From positions 3,472,001 through 3,536,000 of the forward strand of contig OY969816.1 in assembly GCA_963703385.1 (NCBI GenBank): a DNA stretch of 64,000 nt, written 5' to 3'. How positions within the stretch are numbered: position 1 is the stretch's first letter; every line of letters starts with the position of its first letter. The notes beneath the pieces are model-generated. The model did no database searches and was not told where the DNA came from. It worked only from the letters and a program-made list of their open reading frames with translations. The position numbers were made by a program, and so were the translations under genes. Positions 24,336 through 32,437 of this stretch are shown one piece after another. Source of the stretch: Rhodoblastus sp963703385 (GTDB lineage: Bacteria > Pseudomonadota > Alphaproteobacteria > Rhizobiales > Beijerinckiaceae).

Positions 24336-24971
24336 ATGACCGACTTCATCAAACCCCGCCTCTATCTCATCACCCCGCCGGTCGCCGACGCTGAAAGCCT
24401 GGCGCCCGCGCTCAAAACCGCGCTGGGCGCGGGCGATGTCGCCTGCGTTCTTTTGCGTTTCTCCACTCCGGACGAGGGCGCGCGCAAAAAGATCGTCAAG
24501 GCGCTCAGCTCCCTGGTCCAGGGCGCCGGCGCGGCTTTGCTCGTGCCGGACGACGCGTTGCTCGCCGCGCGGGCCGGGGCGGACGGCGTTCATGTCGAGG
24601 GGCTTGGCGAGAATTTCACCGCCGCGCTCGAAAGCCTCAAGCCCGAGCGCATCGTCGGGATCGGGGCGCTGGCCAATCGCGACGAGGCGATGCGGGCGGG
24701 CGAGAGCGCCGTGGACTATCTGATGTTCGGCGCGCTCGATCCCGGCGGCGACAGCGCCGCCGCCATTCTGGAGCGCGCCTCCTGGTGGGCCGAGCTGTTC
24801 AACCTGCCCTGCGTCGCCGTCGCTCATCGGCCCGAAGATGTCGAGGCTTTGGCGCGTTCGGGCGCGGAATTCGTCGCGCTCGGCCCCGATTTTTTCGCCG
24901 ATCCGCGCGGAATCGCCAGCGGCGTCGCGCAGGCGCAGGCGGCGCTCGATCGCGCGGAGGCCGAGGCTTGA
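24336..24971 (+). CDS. Degenerate thiamine-phosphate-synthase/TenI-like TIM-barrel protein
   Basis: A 211-residue protein with the ThiE/TenI barrel layout: PRLYLITPP at the first strand, ALLVPDDALLAARAGADGVHVEG in the middle and FVALGPDFFADP near the end. Compared with genuine ThiE, the NDD motif has become PDD. The phosphate-binding loop usually written GIGGI is replaced by CVAVAHRPED. The Thr/Lys-rich GP..PT.TK loop is missing. It therefore looks like a relative that may have lost synthase activity. Its stop overlaps the TTG start of the following Sel1 gene, and it lies downstream of fba behind a strong terminator. Confidence 0.75.
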   Translation: MTDFIKPRLYLITPPVADAESLAPALKTALGAGDVACVLLRFSTPDEGARKKIVKALSSLVQGAGAALLVPDDALLAARAGADGVHVEGLGENFTAALESLKPERIVGIGALANRDEAMRAGESAVDYLMFGALDPGGDSAAAILERASWWAELFNLPCVAVAHRPEDVEALARSGAEFVALGPDFFADPRGIASGVAQAQAALDRAEAEA

Positions 24972-25885
24972 GGCGCGTTTTCGTCGGAAGCGCGCTTTGC
25001 GCCGCCGCGCTGGTCGCGGCGGGTCCGACTTTCGCCGGCCTCAAGCCGGGCGAGCCCGATCTCGCCTATGGCGCCTACCAGCGCGGCTTTTTCCGCACCG
25101 CCTTCCAGGAGGCGATGAAGCGTGTCGAGGCCGATCCCCATGACGCCGCCGCGATGACCCTGATCGGCGAACTTTTCGCCGAGGGCGTCGGAGCGCCGTT
25201 CAATCTCGACGAAGCGATGAAATGGGACAAGCTTGCCGCCGAACAGGGCGACAGCAACGCGCAATATGCCCTCGCCAACGCTTATCTGAGCGGCAAGGGC
25301 GAACCCAAGGACGTGGCGGCGGCGCGGGCCTGGTTCGAAAAGGCCGCGGCGCAGGGCCACGCCGGCGCCTGGTTCAATCTCGGCGTCTTTGCGCTCGAGG
25401 GCAATGGCGTCGCCGCGAATTTTTCGCTAGCCGCAGAGGATTTCCGCCGTTCGGCCGACCTCGGCTTCCCCGACGCCGCCTATGCGCTGGCCCTGCTTTA
25501 CCGCGAAGGCAAAGGCGTCCCCAAGGATCCGACCCAGGCCGCGCGCTGGCTGAAACGCGCTGCGGAAGAGGGTTATCTGGCGGCGGAAGTCGAATATGGC
25601 ATAGCCTTGTTCAATGGCGACGGCGTTCCCGCCGATGAGCCTGGCGGGGCGAAATGGCTGCTGCGCGCCGCCAACCGCAACAACCCCATCGCCCAGGATC
25701 GCATCGCCCGCATGTATTTCGCCGGCCGTGGGCTGAGGCAGGACCGCGTCGAAGGGGCGAAATGGGCGATCCTCGCCGCCTCGGCGGGCCTGCACGACAA
25801 CTGGCTCGACAATGAGTCCAACAAGCTGACGCCGGACGAGCGAAAAAAAGTCGAACGGGCGATCAAGACTTTTCTCGGCCGGTAG
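24968..25885 (+). CDS. Secreted Sel1-repeat (TPR-like) protein
   Basis: A 305-residue exported protein. The TTG start at 24968 overlaps the stop of the previous gene (TTGA) and opens a signal peptide, RRVFVGSALCAAALVAAGPTFA. Five or six Sel1 repeats of about 36 residues follow, recognisable as AMKWDKLAAEQGDSNAQYAL, AARAWFEKAAAQGHAGAWF, ALLYREGKGVPKDPTQAARW and IARMYFAGRGLRQD. Sel1 proteins act as scaffolds in envelope and signalling complexes. The overlap suggests translational coupling to the ThiE-like gene. The partner is unknown. Confidence 0.85.
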   Translation: MRRVFVGSALCAAALVAAGPTFAGLKPGEPDLAYGAYQRGFFRTAFQEAMKRVEADPHDAAAMTLIGELFAEGVGAPFNLDEAMKWDKLAAEQGDSNAQYALANAYLSGKGEPKDVAAARAWFEKAAAQGHAGAWFNLGVFALEGNGVAANFSLAAEDFRRSADLGFPDAAYALALLYREGKGVPKDPTQAARWLKRAAEEGYLAAEVEYGIALFNGDGVPADEPGGAKWLLRAANRNNPIAQDRIARMYFAGRGLRQDRVEGAKWAILAASAGLHDNWLDNESNKLTPDERKKVERAIKTFLGR

Positions 25886-25890
25886 ACAGT

Positions 25891-27942
25891 TCAGCGCCAC
25901 ATGCCGCGCATTCGCGCGGAAATGTCGAGCCGCGCCTGCGGGCGCGGGCCGGATGCGGCGCCCTCCGGTACGCGCGGCCATGCGACCTGCTCGAACAGGC
26001 CCGTGAGATCGTCCGGAATGAACCGGCTGCGCGCGGCGTAGACATGGCGGTCGCCGCGCGCGTGCTGGCCATGGGTGAAAAAGCGCTGCGGAACGACCAG
26101 ATGCAATTGGTCGCGGGCGCGGGTCATCGCGACATAGAGCAGGCGGCGCTCCTCCTCGATCTCGGCGCTGGTTCCGGTCGCGAGATCGGACGGGATGCAG
26201 CCATCCACCACATTGAGCAGAAAAACCGATTTCCATTCCTGCCCCTTGGCGGAATGGATGGTCGAAAGGATCAAGAAATCTTCGTCGAGCAGGGGAACGC
26301 CGGCCTCGGCGCTGGTCGCATCGGGCGGATCGAGCGTCATTTCCGTCAAAAAACGCTCGCGCGAGGAAAAGGTCGCGGCGATCTGTTCGAGTTGGACCAG
26401 GTCGATCTGGCGGGTGGCGAAATCCTCGTGCAGGCGTTCGAGATGCGGCTCGTACCACGCGCGGGCGCGGGCGATTTCCGCCGGCCAGTCGGCGCCGCCC
26501 GCGACGTCGCGCAAGGCGGCGACGAAAGCCGGCCAGTCGTCGCCCGATTTTGCGGGCGCCGGCAGGGCGGCCAAAGCCGCGAGCGGGTCGCTGGCGCCGC
26601 CGATCTCGACGAGCGCGCGCCCGGCGGTCGAGGGGCCGACGCCCGGCAGGATTCTTAACAGCCGGAAGCCGGCGACCCGGTCGCGCGGGTTCTGGGCGAA
26701 GCGCAGCAAGGCGAGCATGTCCTTGACATGGGCGCTGTCCAAAAATTTCAGCCCGCCAAATTTGACGAAGGGAATATTGCGCCGGGTCAGCTCGATTTCG
26801 AGCGGGCCGCTGTGATGGGCGGCGCGGAACAGAACCGCCTGGGATTTGAGCGCCGCGCCATTCTCGCGCGCGCCAAGAACCTGTTCGACGATATAATTCG
26901 CCTGGTCGGCCTCGTCGCGCGCCACCACCAGAGCAGGGCGCTGGAGGCAAGCGCGGTCGGTCCACAGATTCTTGGTGAAACGCTCCCTGGCGTGGGAGAT
27001 CACCGCATTGGCGGCAGCAAGAATCGGCTGGGTCGAGCGGTAATTGCGCTCCAGAGTCACGATTTCGGCGGGGGCTGAGAATTTGGTTGGAAAATCAAGG
27101 ATATTTCGCACGTCCGCGGCGCGGAAGCCATAGATCGACTGGGCGTCGTCGCCGACCACCGTCAGGCCGCGCCCGTCGGGCTTGAGCCCGAGCAGGATGG
27201 ACGCCTGGAGACGGTTGGTGTCCTGATATTCGTCGACCAGCACATGGTCGAACCGCCCGCCCAGTTCGGCGGCAAGCGAAGGTTCTTCCGCCATCCGCGC
27301 CCAATAGAGCAGCAGGTCGTCGTAATCGAGCACGTTCTGCGCCTGTTTGGCCTCGACATAAGCGGCGAACAGTTTTCGCAGTTCCTCGCTCCAGCCGGCG
27401 CACCAGGGAAAATGCCGCCCTAAAACCTGGTCGAGCGGCGCCTCCGAATTGACGGCGCGGGAATAAATGGCGAGGCAGGTCGATTTGGTCGGGAAACGTT
27501 TTTCGGTCTTGGAAAAGCCGAGGTCGTGGCGCGCGAGATTGAGCAGGTCGGCGCTGTCCTCGCGGTCATGGATGGTGAAATCCGGGTCGAGGCCGATCAG
27601 CGGCGCATGTTCGCGCAGCAGCCGCGCGCCGATGGAATGGAAGGTGCCCGCCCAGGTCAGGGCGTCGGTCAGAATCCCGCCCTTGGCGCCCAAAACTTCA
27701 GCGCAAATGCGCCGCACCCGCGCGGTCATTTCGCAAGCGGCGCGGCGCGAAAAGGTCATCAGCAGGATGCGGCGCGGATCGGCGCCCGAGGCGATGAGAA
27801 AGGCGACGCGATGGGCGAGTGTGTTGGTCTTGCCCGAGCCTGCGCCCGCAATGATCAGCAGCGGCCCGCCGGCCCGATATTCGGCCGCCCGGCGCTGCGC
27901 CTCATTGAGTTTGCCGAGAAAAGCGGCCTCGCCCAATCCCAT
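25891..27942 (-). CDS. UvrD/Rep-family ATP-dependent DNA helicase
   Basis: A superfamily 1A helicase of 683 residues, translocating 3' to 5' on DNA. Motifs in order are LNEAQRRAAEYRAGGPLLI with IAGAGSGKTNTLAHRV (Q and Walker A), LLMTFSRRAACEM (Ia), HVLVDEYQDTNRLQ (II), VVGDDAQSIYGFRAAD (III), LERNYRSTQPIL (IV), LSTIHSAKGQEWKSVFL (V) and EERRLLYVAMTRARDQLHL (VI). All catalytic residues are present. It is shorter than E. coli UvrD, mainly at the C-terminus. ATG 27942 is chosen over ATG 28005, which would overlap cydB. The precise repair role is not defined. Confidence 0.93.
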   Translation of the reverse strand: MGLGEAAFLGKLNEAQRRAAEYRAGGPLLIIAGAGSGKTNTLAHRVAFLIASGADPRRILLMTFSRRAACEMTARVRRICAEVLGAKGGILTDALTWAGTFHSIGARLLREHAPLIGLDPDFTIHDREDSADLLNLARHDLGFSKTEKRFPTKSTCLAIYSRAVNSEAPLDQVLGRHFPWCAGWSEELRKLFAAYVEAKQAQNVLDYDDLLLYWARMAEEPSLAAELGGRFDHVLVDEYQDTNRLQASILLGLKPDGRGLTVVGDDAQSIYGFRAADVRNILDFPTKFSAPAEIVTLERNYRSTQPILAAANAVISHARERFTKNLWTDRACLQRPALVVARDEADQANYIVEQVLGARENGAALKSQAVLFRAAHHSGPLEIELTRRNIPFVKFGGLKFLDSAHVKDMLALLRFAQNPRDRVAGFRLLRILPGVGPSTAGRALVEIGGASDPLAALAALPAPAKSGDDWPAFVAALRDVAGGADWPAEIARARAWYEPHLERLHEDFATRQIDLVQLEQIAATFSSRERFLTEMTLDPPDATSAEAGVPLLDEDFLILSTIHSAKGQEWKSVFLLNVVDGCIPSDLATGTSAEIEEERRLLYVAMTRARDQLHLVVPQRFFTHGQHARGDRHVYAARSRFIPDDLTGLFEQVAWPRVPEGAASGPRPQARLDISARMRGMWR

Positions 27943-28001
27943 CTCCGATCCCGCGAATCGTTTGCGCGCACTCGAACATATTACGAACGAAAAGCCGCAT
28001 A

Positions 28002-29018
28002 TCAATGCCCGGCGACGCGCATCTTGCCCCGGAACAGGACGTGGATGACCACCGAATAGACCAGGACGACCGGCAAGGCGACGACGCCCGCCCCCCAGAA
28101 CATGAAGGAAAGCGACTGTTCAGGGGCCGCGGCGCTCGCCACCGTCACGCTATAGGGAATCATGTAGGGCCAGAAGGCCATGGCGAGAAAGCCGAAGGCG
28201 GCCAGGAAGAACAGGATGGCGAAGGCGAGGGGCAAGGCGTCGCGGCGTCGGGAGATGCCGATCAGCACGCCCCACAGGGCGAGGAGGCCGAGCAGGAAAA
28301 AGCCCGCCGCCCAGGGCCGCTCGATCAGCCGCGTCATGACGCCATGCGCCTGCATGACGGTGAGGAGCGAGGCGAGGAGCAGGAACATCGTCATAGCGAT
28401 GGCGAGGAAGGGGGCGCGCGCGTAAGCCCAGTCGCGCAGGCGGGTCGGCGATTTCAGGATCATCCAGCCGGCGCCGAGAAGGGCGTAGCCGAACATCAGG
28501 CCGATTCCGGTGAGGACGGGCAGCGGGCGCAGCCAGTCGAAGGGGCCGCCGGCAAATTGGCCATTTTTCACCTGGACGCCGAGGATCATCGCGCCGACCG
28601 CCGCGCCCTGGACGAAGGCGGCGAGCGCCGACCCAATCCAGAAGCCGCCGCTCCACAGCCAGGAAGGACCGCCGCGCCCCCGGAATTCGAAAGCGACGCC
28701 CCGGAAGATCAGGCCGATCAGCAAGAGCAGGACCGGCAGGTAGAAAGCCGGCAGGAAGATCGCGTAAACCGCGGGAAAGGCGGCGAAAAGCGAGGCGCCG
28801 ACGACGACCAGCCAGGTTTCGGCGCCGTCCCAGAACGGCGCGATCAGCCCCATCATTTCGCCGCGCAGATCGGGGTCGCGCGTCGCGCCGAACAACAGGC
28901 CGACGCCGAGGTCGAGCCCGTCGAGCACCACATAGGCGAGGATGGAAAAGGCGATCACGCCGGCCCAGAACAGGGCGAGAAAGGAAGGCGCGGCCTGGCT
29001 CATGTCGGCGGCGTTCAT
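28002..29018 (-). CDS. cydB: Cytochrome bd-type ubiquinol oxidase subunit II
   Basis: A 338-residue inner-membrane subunit with about eight membrane spans. It begins in an LFWAGVIAFSILAYVVLDGLDLGVGLLFG region, here given as about residues 17-45, the CydB hallmark, followed by APFWDGAETWLVVVGASLFAAFP. FAILFFLAAFGFLAMAFWPYMIP closes the sequence. It supports the heme-bearing CydA in reducing O2 with high affinity and without copper. The start codon overlaps the cydA stop by 4 bp. No cydX-like small gene or cydDC is next to it. Confidence 0.96.
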   Translation of the reverse strand: MNAADMSQAAPSFLALFWAGVIAFSILAYVVLDGLDLGVGLLFGATRDPDLRGEMMGLIAPFWDGAETWLVVVGASLFAAFPAVYAIFLPAFYLPVLLLLIGLIFRGVAFEFRGRGGPSWLWSGGFWIGSALAAFVQGAAVGAMILGVQVKNGQFAGGPFDWLRPLPVLTGIGLMFGYALLGAGWMILKSPTRLRDWAYARAPFLAIAMTMFLLLASLLTVMQAHGVMTRLIERPWAAGFFLLGLLALWGVLIGISRRRDALPLAFAILFFLAAFGFLAMAFWPYMIPYSVTVASAAAPEQSLSFMFWGAGVVALPVVLVYSVVIHVLFRGKMRVAGH

Positions 29019-30376
29019 CGCGGCCTCTCCGCGTGGAAATCATAGCCGGCGGCGGCGCGCGTCCTTTTCGTCAGCCCGTCGCGGAACAGGCGGTGGAAAT
29101 AGACCGCGCCAAAGCCGTAAATCAGGGCGTAGACCACAATGAAGGCGATCAGCGACGTCATGGCCTCCGGCGTCGAGAGCGAGGGCGTCACGGCGTCGCG
29201 CGTGCGCATCAGCCCATAGACGACCCAAGGCTGGCGGCCGACCTCGGCGGTGAACCAGCCGGCGATCACCGCGATGAAGCCGACGGGGAAGGAGACAAAA
29301 GTCAGCCGGAGGAACCAGCGCGCCTGTTCGAGCCCGCCGAGCGTGCGCAGGACCAGGCCAGTCCAGGACAAGGCGAGGATCGCGATCCCCAAGCCGAACA
29401 TGATGCGGAAGGCGAAGAAGGGGACGACCACCGGCGGCCGGTCCTCGGCCGGGAAGGATTCGACGCCGACTTCCTTGGAGTCCCAGGTTCCGGTGGCGAT
29501 GAAACTTCCGAGATCGGGAACGGTGATGGCGTAACGATTTTCGGCCTTGCGCGCGTCCGGCCAGCCGATCAGCACTTCCGAGGCCGGCTGTTCGTCATGC
29601 CAGCGCGCCTCGATCGCCGCGAATTTGGCCGGCTGGTGTTGGTGGACGATCTCGCCGGCGAGATGGCCGAGAACGATCTGCGCCGGGATCAGCACGGCGG
29701 CGAGGCCGAGGCCCCAGTCGAGCATGACATGGGATTCCTCCCAGGCTTCGCCCCGCAGGCGATGCCAGGCGCCGGTCGCGGCGACGCAGAGGCTGGTGGT
29801 GAGAAAGGCGCCGAGAAGCATGTGCGGCCAGCGGATGAGCTGGACGGGGCCGAGCAGGATGGTCTTCCAGTCCTCGGGAACGATCTTGCCGTCGACGATT
29901 CCGTGGCCGAGCGGAACCTGCATCCAGCTGTTGTTGCACATGATCCAGTAGGACGAGGCCATGGTGCCGAGCGCGACCATGCTGCAGGAGAAGAAATAGA
30001 ACCAGCGCGGCGTGCGATCGCGGCCGAACAGCATGATGCCGAAAAAGGACGCCTCCAGCAGGAAGGCGGTGAAGGCCTCATAGCCGAGCAGCGGCCCCTG
30101 GATCGCGCCCGTGCGTTCCGACAAGGCGCTCCAGTTCGTCCCGAACTGGAAGGCCATGACAATTCCGCTGACCACGCCCATGGCGAAGGCCAGGGCGAAG
30201 ACTTTCAGCCAGAAATCGAACAGACGGCGATAGACCGGCTGGCCGGTGGCGAGCGACATGGCTTCGACCACCGTGAGCCAGGCCGCAAGACCAATGGTGA
30301 AAGAGGGAAAAATGATGTGGAAACTGACCACGAAGGCGAACTGAATGCGCGACAGGAGAAGCGGGCCAAGTTCCAT
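29015..30376 (-). CDS. cydA: Cytochrome bd-type ubiquinol oxidase subunit I
   Basis: A 453-residue subunit carrying the hemes. The axial His is in RIQFAFVVSFHIIFPSFTIG, and the GRQPWVVYGLMRT motif near the C-terminus is diagnostic of CydA. Other landmarks are FQFGTNWSALSERTG, PLLGYEAFTAFLLEASFFG and NNSWMQVPLG. The quinol-binding loop appears short, which fits the CIO-like branch rather than E. coli bd-I. ATG 30376 is used; the frame extends upstream to 30505 but that part is not conserved in character. It is transcribed divergently from the copper cassette. Confidence 0.96.
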   Translation of the reverse strand: MELGPLLLSRIQFAFVVSFHIIFPSFTIGLAAWLTVVEAMSLATGQPVYRRLFDFWLKVFALAFAMGVVSGIVMAFQFGTNWSALSERTGAIQGPLLGYEAFTAFLLEASFFGIMLFGRDRTPRWFYFFSCSMVALGTMASSYWIMCNNSWMQVPLGHGIVDGKIVPEDWKTILLGPVQLIRWPHMLLGAFLTTSLCVAATGAWHRLRGEAWEESHVMLDWGLGLAAVLIPAQIVLGHLAGEIVHQHQPAKFAAIEARWHDEQPASEVLIGWPDARKAENRYAITVPDLGSFIATGTWDSKEVGVESFPAEDRPPVVVPFFAFRIMFGLGIAILALSWTGLVLRTLGGLEQARWFLRLTFVSFPVGFIAVIAGWFTAEVGRQPWVVYGLMRTRDAVTPSLSTPEAMTSLIAFIVVYALIYGFGAVYFHRLFRDGLTKRTRAAAGYDFHAERPR

Positions 30377-30437
30377 AAGGCGATTCCATTGGGGCGGGCC
30401 GGGGTCGGCGCCATGGTCCGACAGGCCAATGACGGCC

Positions 30438-30471
30438 TTGACCTTATCCGACCGCGCAGCGCGGCGGTCAA
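30438..30471. promoter_or_regulatory. Inverted repeat between cydA and the copper cassette
   Basis: TTGACC (30438-30443) and GGTCAA (30466-30471) are inverted copies bracketing a second small palindrome, CCGCGCAGCGCGG. It lies 62 bp upstream of the cydA start codon and about 100 bp upstream of the DUF2946-like gene, a fitting place for a shared operator. I do not recognise the regulator, and it is not an FNR-type site. Confidence 0.35.
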
Positions 30472-30576
30472 ATGAATTTTCCGCCTGAGAACCGCTTGCC
30501 GCCACATCGAATTTCGCCTGGCGTCTTGCGCGCCGCCCCGCCGAAATGCTAGCGTCTTCTCAACGGGAGACCGGCT

Positions 30577-30972
30577 TTGGCGCGCGGGCTTGGAACGAGT
30601 GGGCGTGATGCATTGTGGCGGGCGTGGCTTGTGCGCCTGGCCGCGCTCGTCTTCCTGCTCCAGGGTTTTGGGCTTTTCGCCTCCGCGCCGCGCCCCTTGG
30701 CGATCGGCGACGCCGTCGCGGCGGCGCAGGGCATTGCCGCGCCCGGCTGTTTCCATCAGACGCGGAACGACGGCCGCGCGCACGGCGCGCCCGAATCCTG
30801 TCCGATGTGCCAGGCGCTGGGTTCTGCGCTTCCGGGCGCGCCGCCGCCCCTCATCGTGGTCCGCGCCGCCGCGCGCGTCATCCTGTTGGTTTCCCCTGCG
30901 GCGCAACGCCTGCCGCCGCGCGCGCAACCGCTGAGCACGCCGCCGGCGCGCGGTCCCCCAATTCTGGTCTGA
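30577..30972 (+). CDS. Small DUF2946-like membrane/periplasmic protein at head of copper cassette
   Basis: A 131-residue protein with an N-terminal hydrophobic segment (AWLVRLAALVFLLQGFGLFA), a His in CFHQTRNDGRAHGAPE and the motif ESCPMCQALGSALPG. It ends in a Pro/Arg-rich tail. The Cys/His arrangement (C-P-M-C after a hydrophobic lead) resembles DUF2946 proteins, which are often found beside copper genes. The only in-frame start is TTG 30577, preceded by CGGGAGA at a suitable distance. It begins the cassette leading to the outer-membrane protein, copC and copD. Copper binding is an inference. Confidence 0.6.
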   Translation: MARGLGTSGRDALWRAWLVRLAALVFLLQGFGLFASAPRPLAIGDAVAAAQGIAAPGCFHQTRNDGRAHGAPESCPMCQALGSALPGAPPPLIVVRAAARVILLVSPAAQRLPPRAQPLSTPPARGPPILV

Positions 30973-31062
30973 TCGGCGCCTCTGAGCGCTTTTTTTTGCT
31001 GGCGCCGCTTTTCGGCGCGCGCCTGACGCCGCATGCCGGCCATCAGACTTTACGAGACCAGG

Positions 31063-32049
31063 ATGAAACCCACCCCGATCACGCGGGCGCCCCGCCGTGT
31101 GCGTAAAACCCGTGTCCTTGCCGCCTGCGCGGCTGTTTCGGCCATCGCCTTCCAGGCCCAGGCCCACACCATCGTCGGCGACCGCGTCTTCCCCGCGACG
31201 CTGACCATCGACGACCCCGGCGTCAACGACGAACTGGCGCTGCCGGTCTTCTCCTACATGCCTTCGGCCAATCCCGACGGTTCTCCCGGCTCGTTCAATT
31301 ATTCCATGGGCTGGAACTATCAGAAGACGATCACCGCCGATCTCGCCTTCTCGATCGGCAACGAATTCAACTGGCAGACGCGCCCCAGCGCCCAGGGCTG
31401 GTCGGATATCACCACCCAGCTTCAATATGTGCCGTGGCAGGATGCGAAAGCCGAAGCGATCGTGTCGGTGGCCGTCGCTTACACCTTCGCCAACAGCGGA
31501 AGTCCGCAAAGCGCCTCGCTGCCGTCCGATCCCTTCTCCACCCTGACCTTCAACGTCTATGGCGGCAAGGGCTTCGGCGACGTGGAATCCGATTGGATCA
31601 AGCCCTTCGCGATCACCGGCGAATTCACCACCAATTTTCCGACGACCGCGACCAATGCCGACGGCAGCCTCAACCCCACGACGATAAGCTATGGCGCAAG
31701 CATTCAATACAGCCTGCTGTACATGAACTCTCATGTGGCGGAAGTGCCTGAATTGTTCCGCAACCTGATCCCGACCGTCGAAGCGATCTTCTCGACGCCG
31801 GTCGGCAATCTTTCGCCCAACATGCCCGGCCTGTTTCCGACCAATGTCACAACCGGCGTGGTCGGCCCGTCGGTCTATTACATCGGGAGATATTTCGAAG
31901 TCGGCGTGATGGCCCAGGCGCCGATCAACAAGGAAAGCGGCTCTCATTTCGGCGCGCTCGCGATCGTCGACATCTTCCTCGACGATCTCGCGCCGAACAC
32001 CATCGGCAAACCATTGTTCGGACCGCCGCAGGCGCGCGGCTCTTATTGA
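31063..32049 (+). CDS. Outer-membrane beta-barrel-like protein of the copper cassette
   Basis: A 328-residue exported protein with a signal peptide (RVLAACAAVSAIAFQAQA) and mature start HTIVGDRVFPATL. The remainder consists of alternating polar/hydrophobic strands rich in Tyr, Phe, Asn and Gly (FNYSMGWNYQKTITADLAFS, SIQYSLLYMNSHV, SVYYIGRYFEVGVMAQ), typical of a transporter-like outer-membrane barrel. It sits 12 bp upstream of copC, so it is probably cotranscribed with it. I do not know a specific name. A mature N-terminal His, as in CopC, is notable because such a His can bind copper. Confidence 0.72.
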   Translation: MKPTPITRAPRRVRKTRVLAACAAVSAIAFQAQAHTIVGDRVFPATLTIDDPGVNDELALPVFSYMPSANPDGSPGSFNYSMGWNYQKTITADLAFSIGNEFNWQTRPSAQGWSDITTQLQYVPWQDAKAEAIVSVAVAYTFANSGSPQSASLPSDPFSTLTFNVYGGKGFGDVESDWIKPFAITGEFTTNFPTTATNADGSLNPTTISYGASIQYSLLYMNSHVAEVPELFRNLIPTVEAIFSTPVGNLSPNMPGLFPTNVTTGVVGPSVYYIGRYFEVGVMAQAPINKESGSHFGALAIVDIFLDDLAPNTIGKPLFGPPQARGSY

Positions 32050-32061
32050 GGAGGTTTACTC

Positions 32062-32436
32062 ATGAAAATCCTGCGCATGTCCTTCGCCGTCGCCGCCTTT
32101 TTCGGCGCGGTCGCCTTCGCCGCGCCCGTCTGGGCGCACGCCTTTCTCGACCACGCCGTTCCTTCGGTCGGCTCCACCTCCCAGGGCGCGCCGAGCGAGC
32201 TGACCCTGAGCTTCACCCAGAACATCGTGCCCGCCTTTTCCGGCGTGTCCGTGACCTCGGCGGCCGGGGCTTCGATCCCTGCCGGCACGGCGCGGGTCGA
32301 TCCGTCGGACCCGGCGACGCTTCATGTCTCCCTCGGACACAAACTCGCGCCGGGAACCTATTTCGTTCATTGGCATGTGGTTTCGGTGGACACCCATCAC
32401 ACCTCCGGAACCTACAAGTTCACAATCGCGCCGTGA
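32062..32436 (+). CDS. copC: Copper-binding periplasmic protein CopC
   Basis: A 124-residue protein with a signal peptide (AVAAFFGAVAFAAPVWA) cleaved before His. The mature sequence starts HAFLDHAVPSVGST, the expected copper(II) site His. The second part of the site is WHVVSVDTHHTSGTYKF, with the conserved Asp and His. The fold is a small beta-barrel. It binds Cu(II) in the periplasm and hands it to CopD. It precedes copD with a one-base gap, and a GAGGAGG ribosome site is visible. Confidence 0.94.
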   Translation: MKILRMSFAVAAFFGAVAFAAPVWAHAFLDHAVPSVGSTSQGAPSELTLSFTQNIVPAFSGVSVTSAAGASIPAGTARVDPSDPATLHVSLGHKLAPGTYFVHWHVVSVDTHHTSGTYKFTIAP

Positions 32437-32437
32437 C

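Noticed and set aside
30377..30576. FNR/Anr-type box for cydAB
   Set aside because: No TTGAT-N4-ATCAA-like sequence is present in the divergent region.
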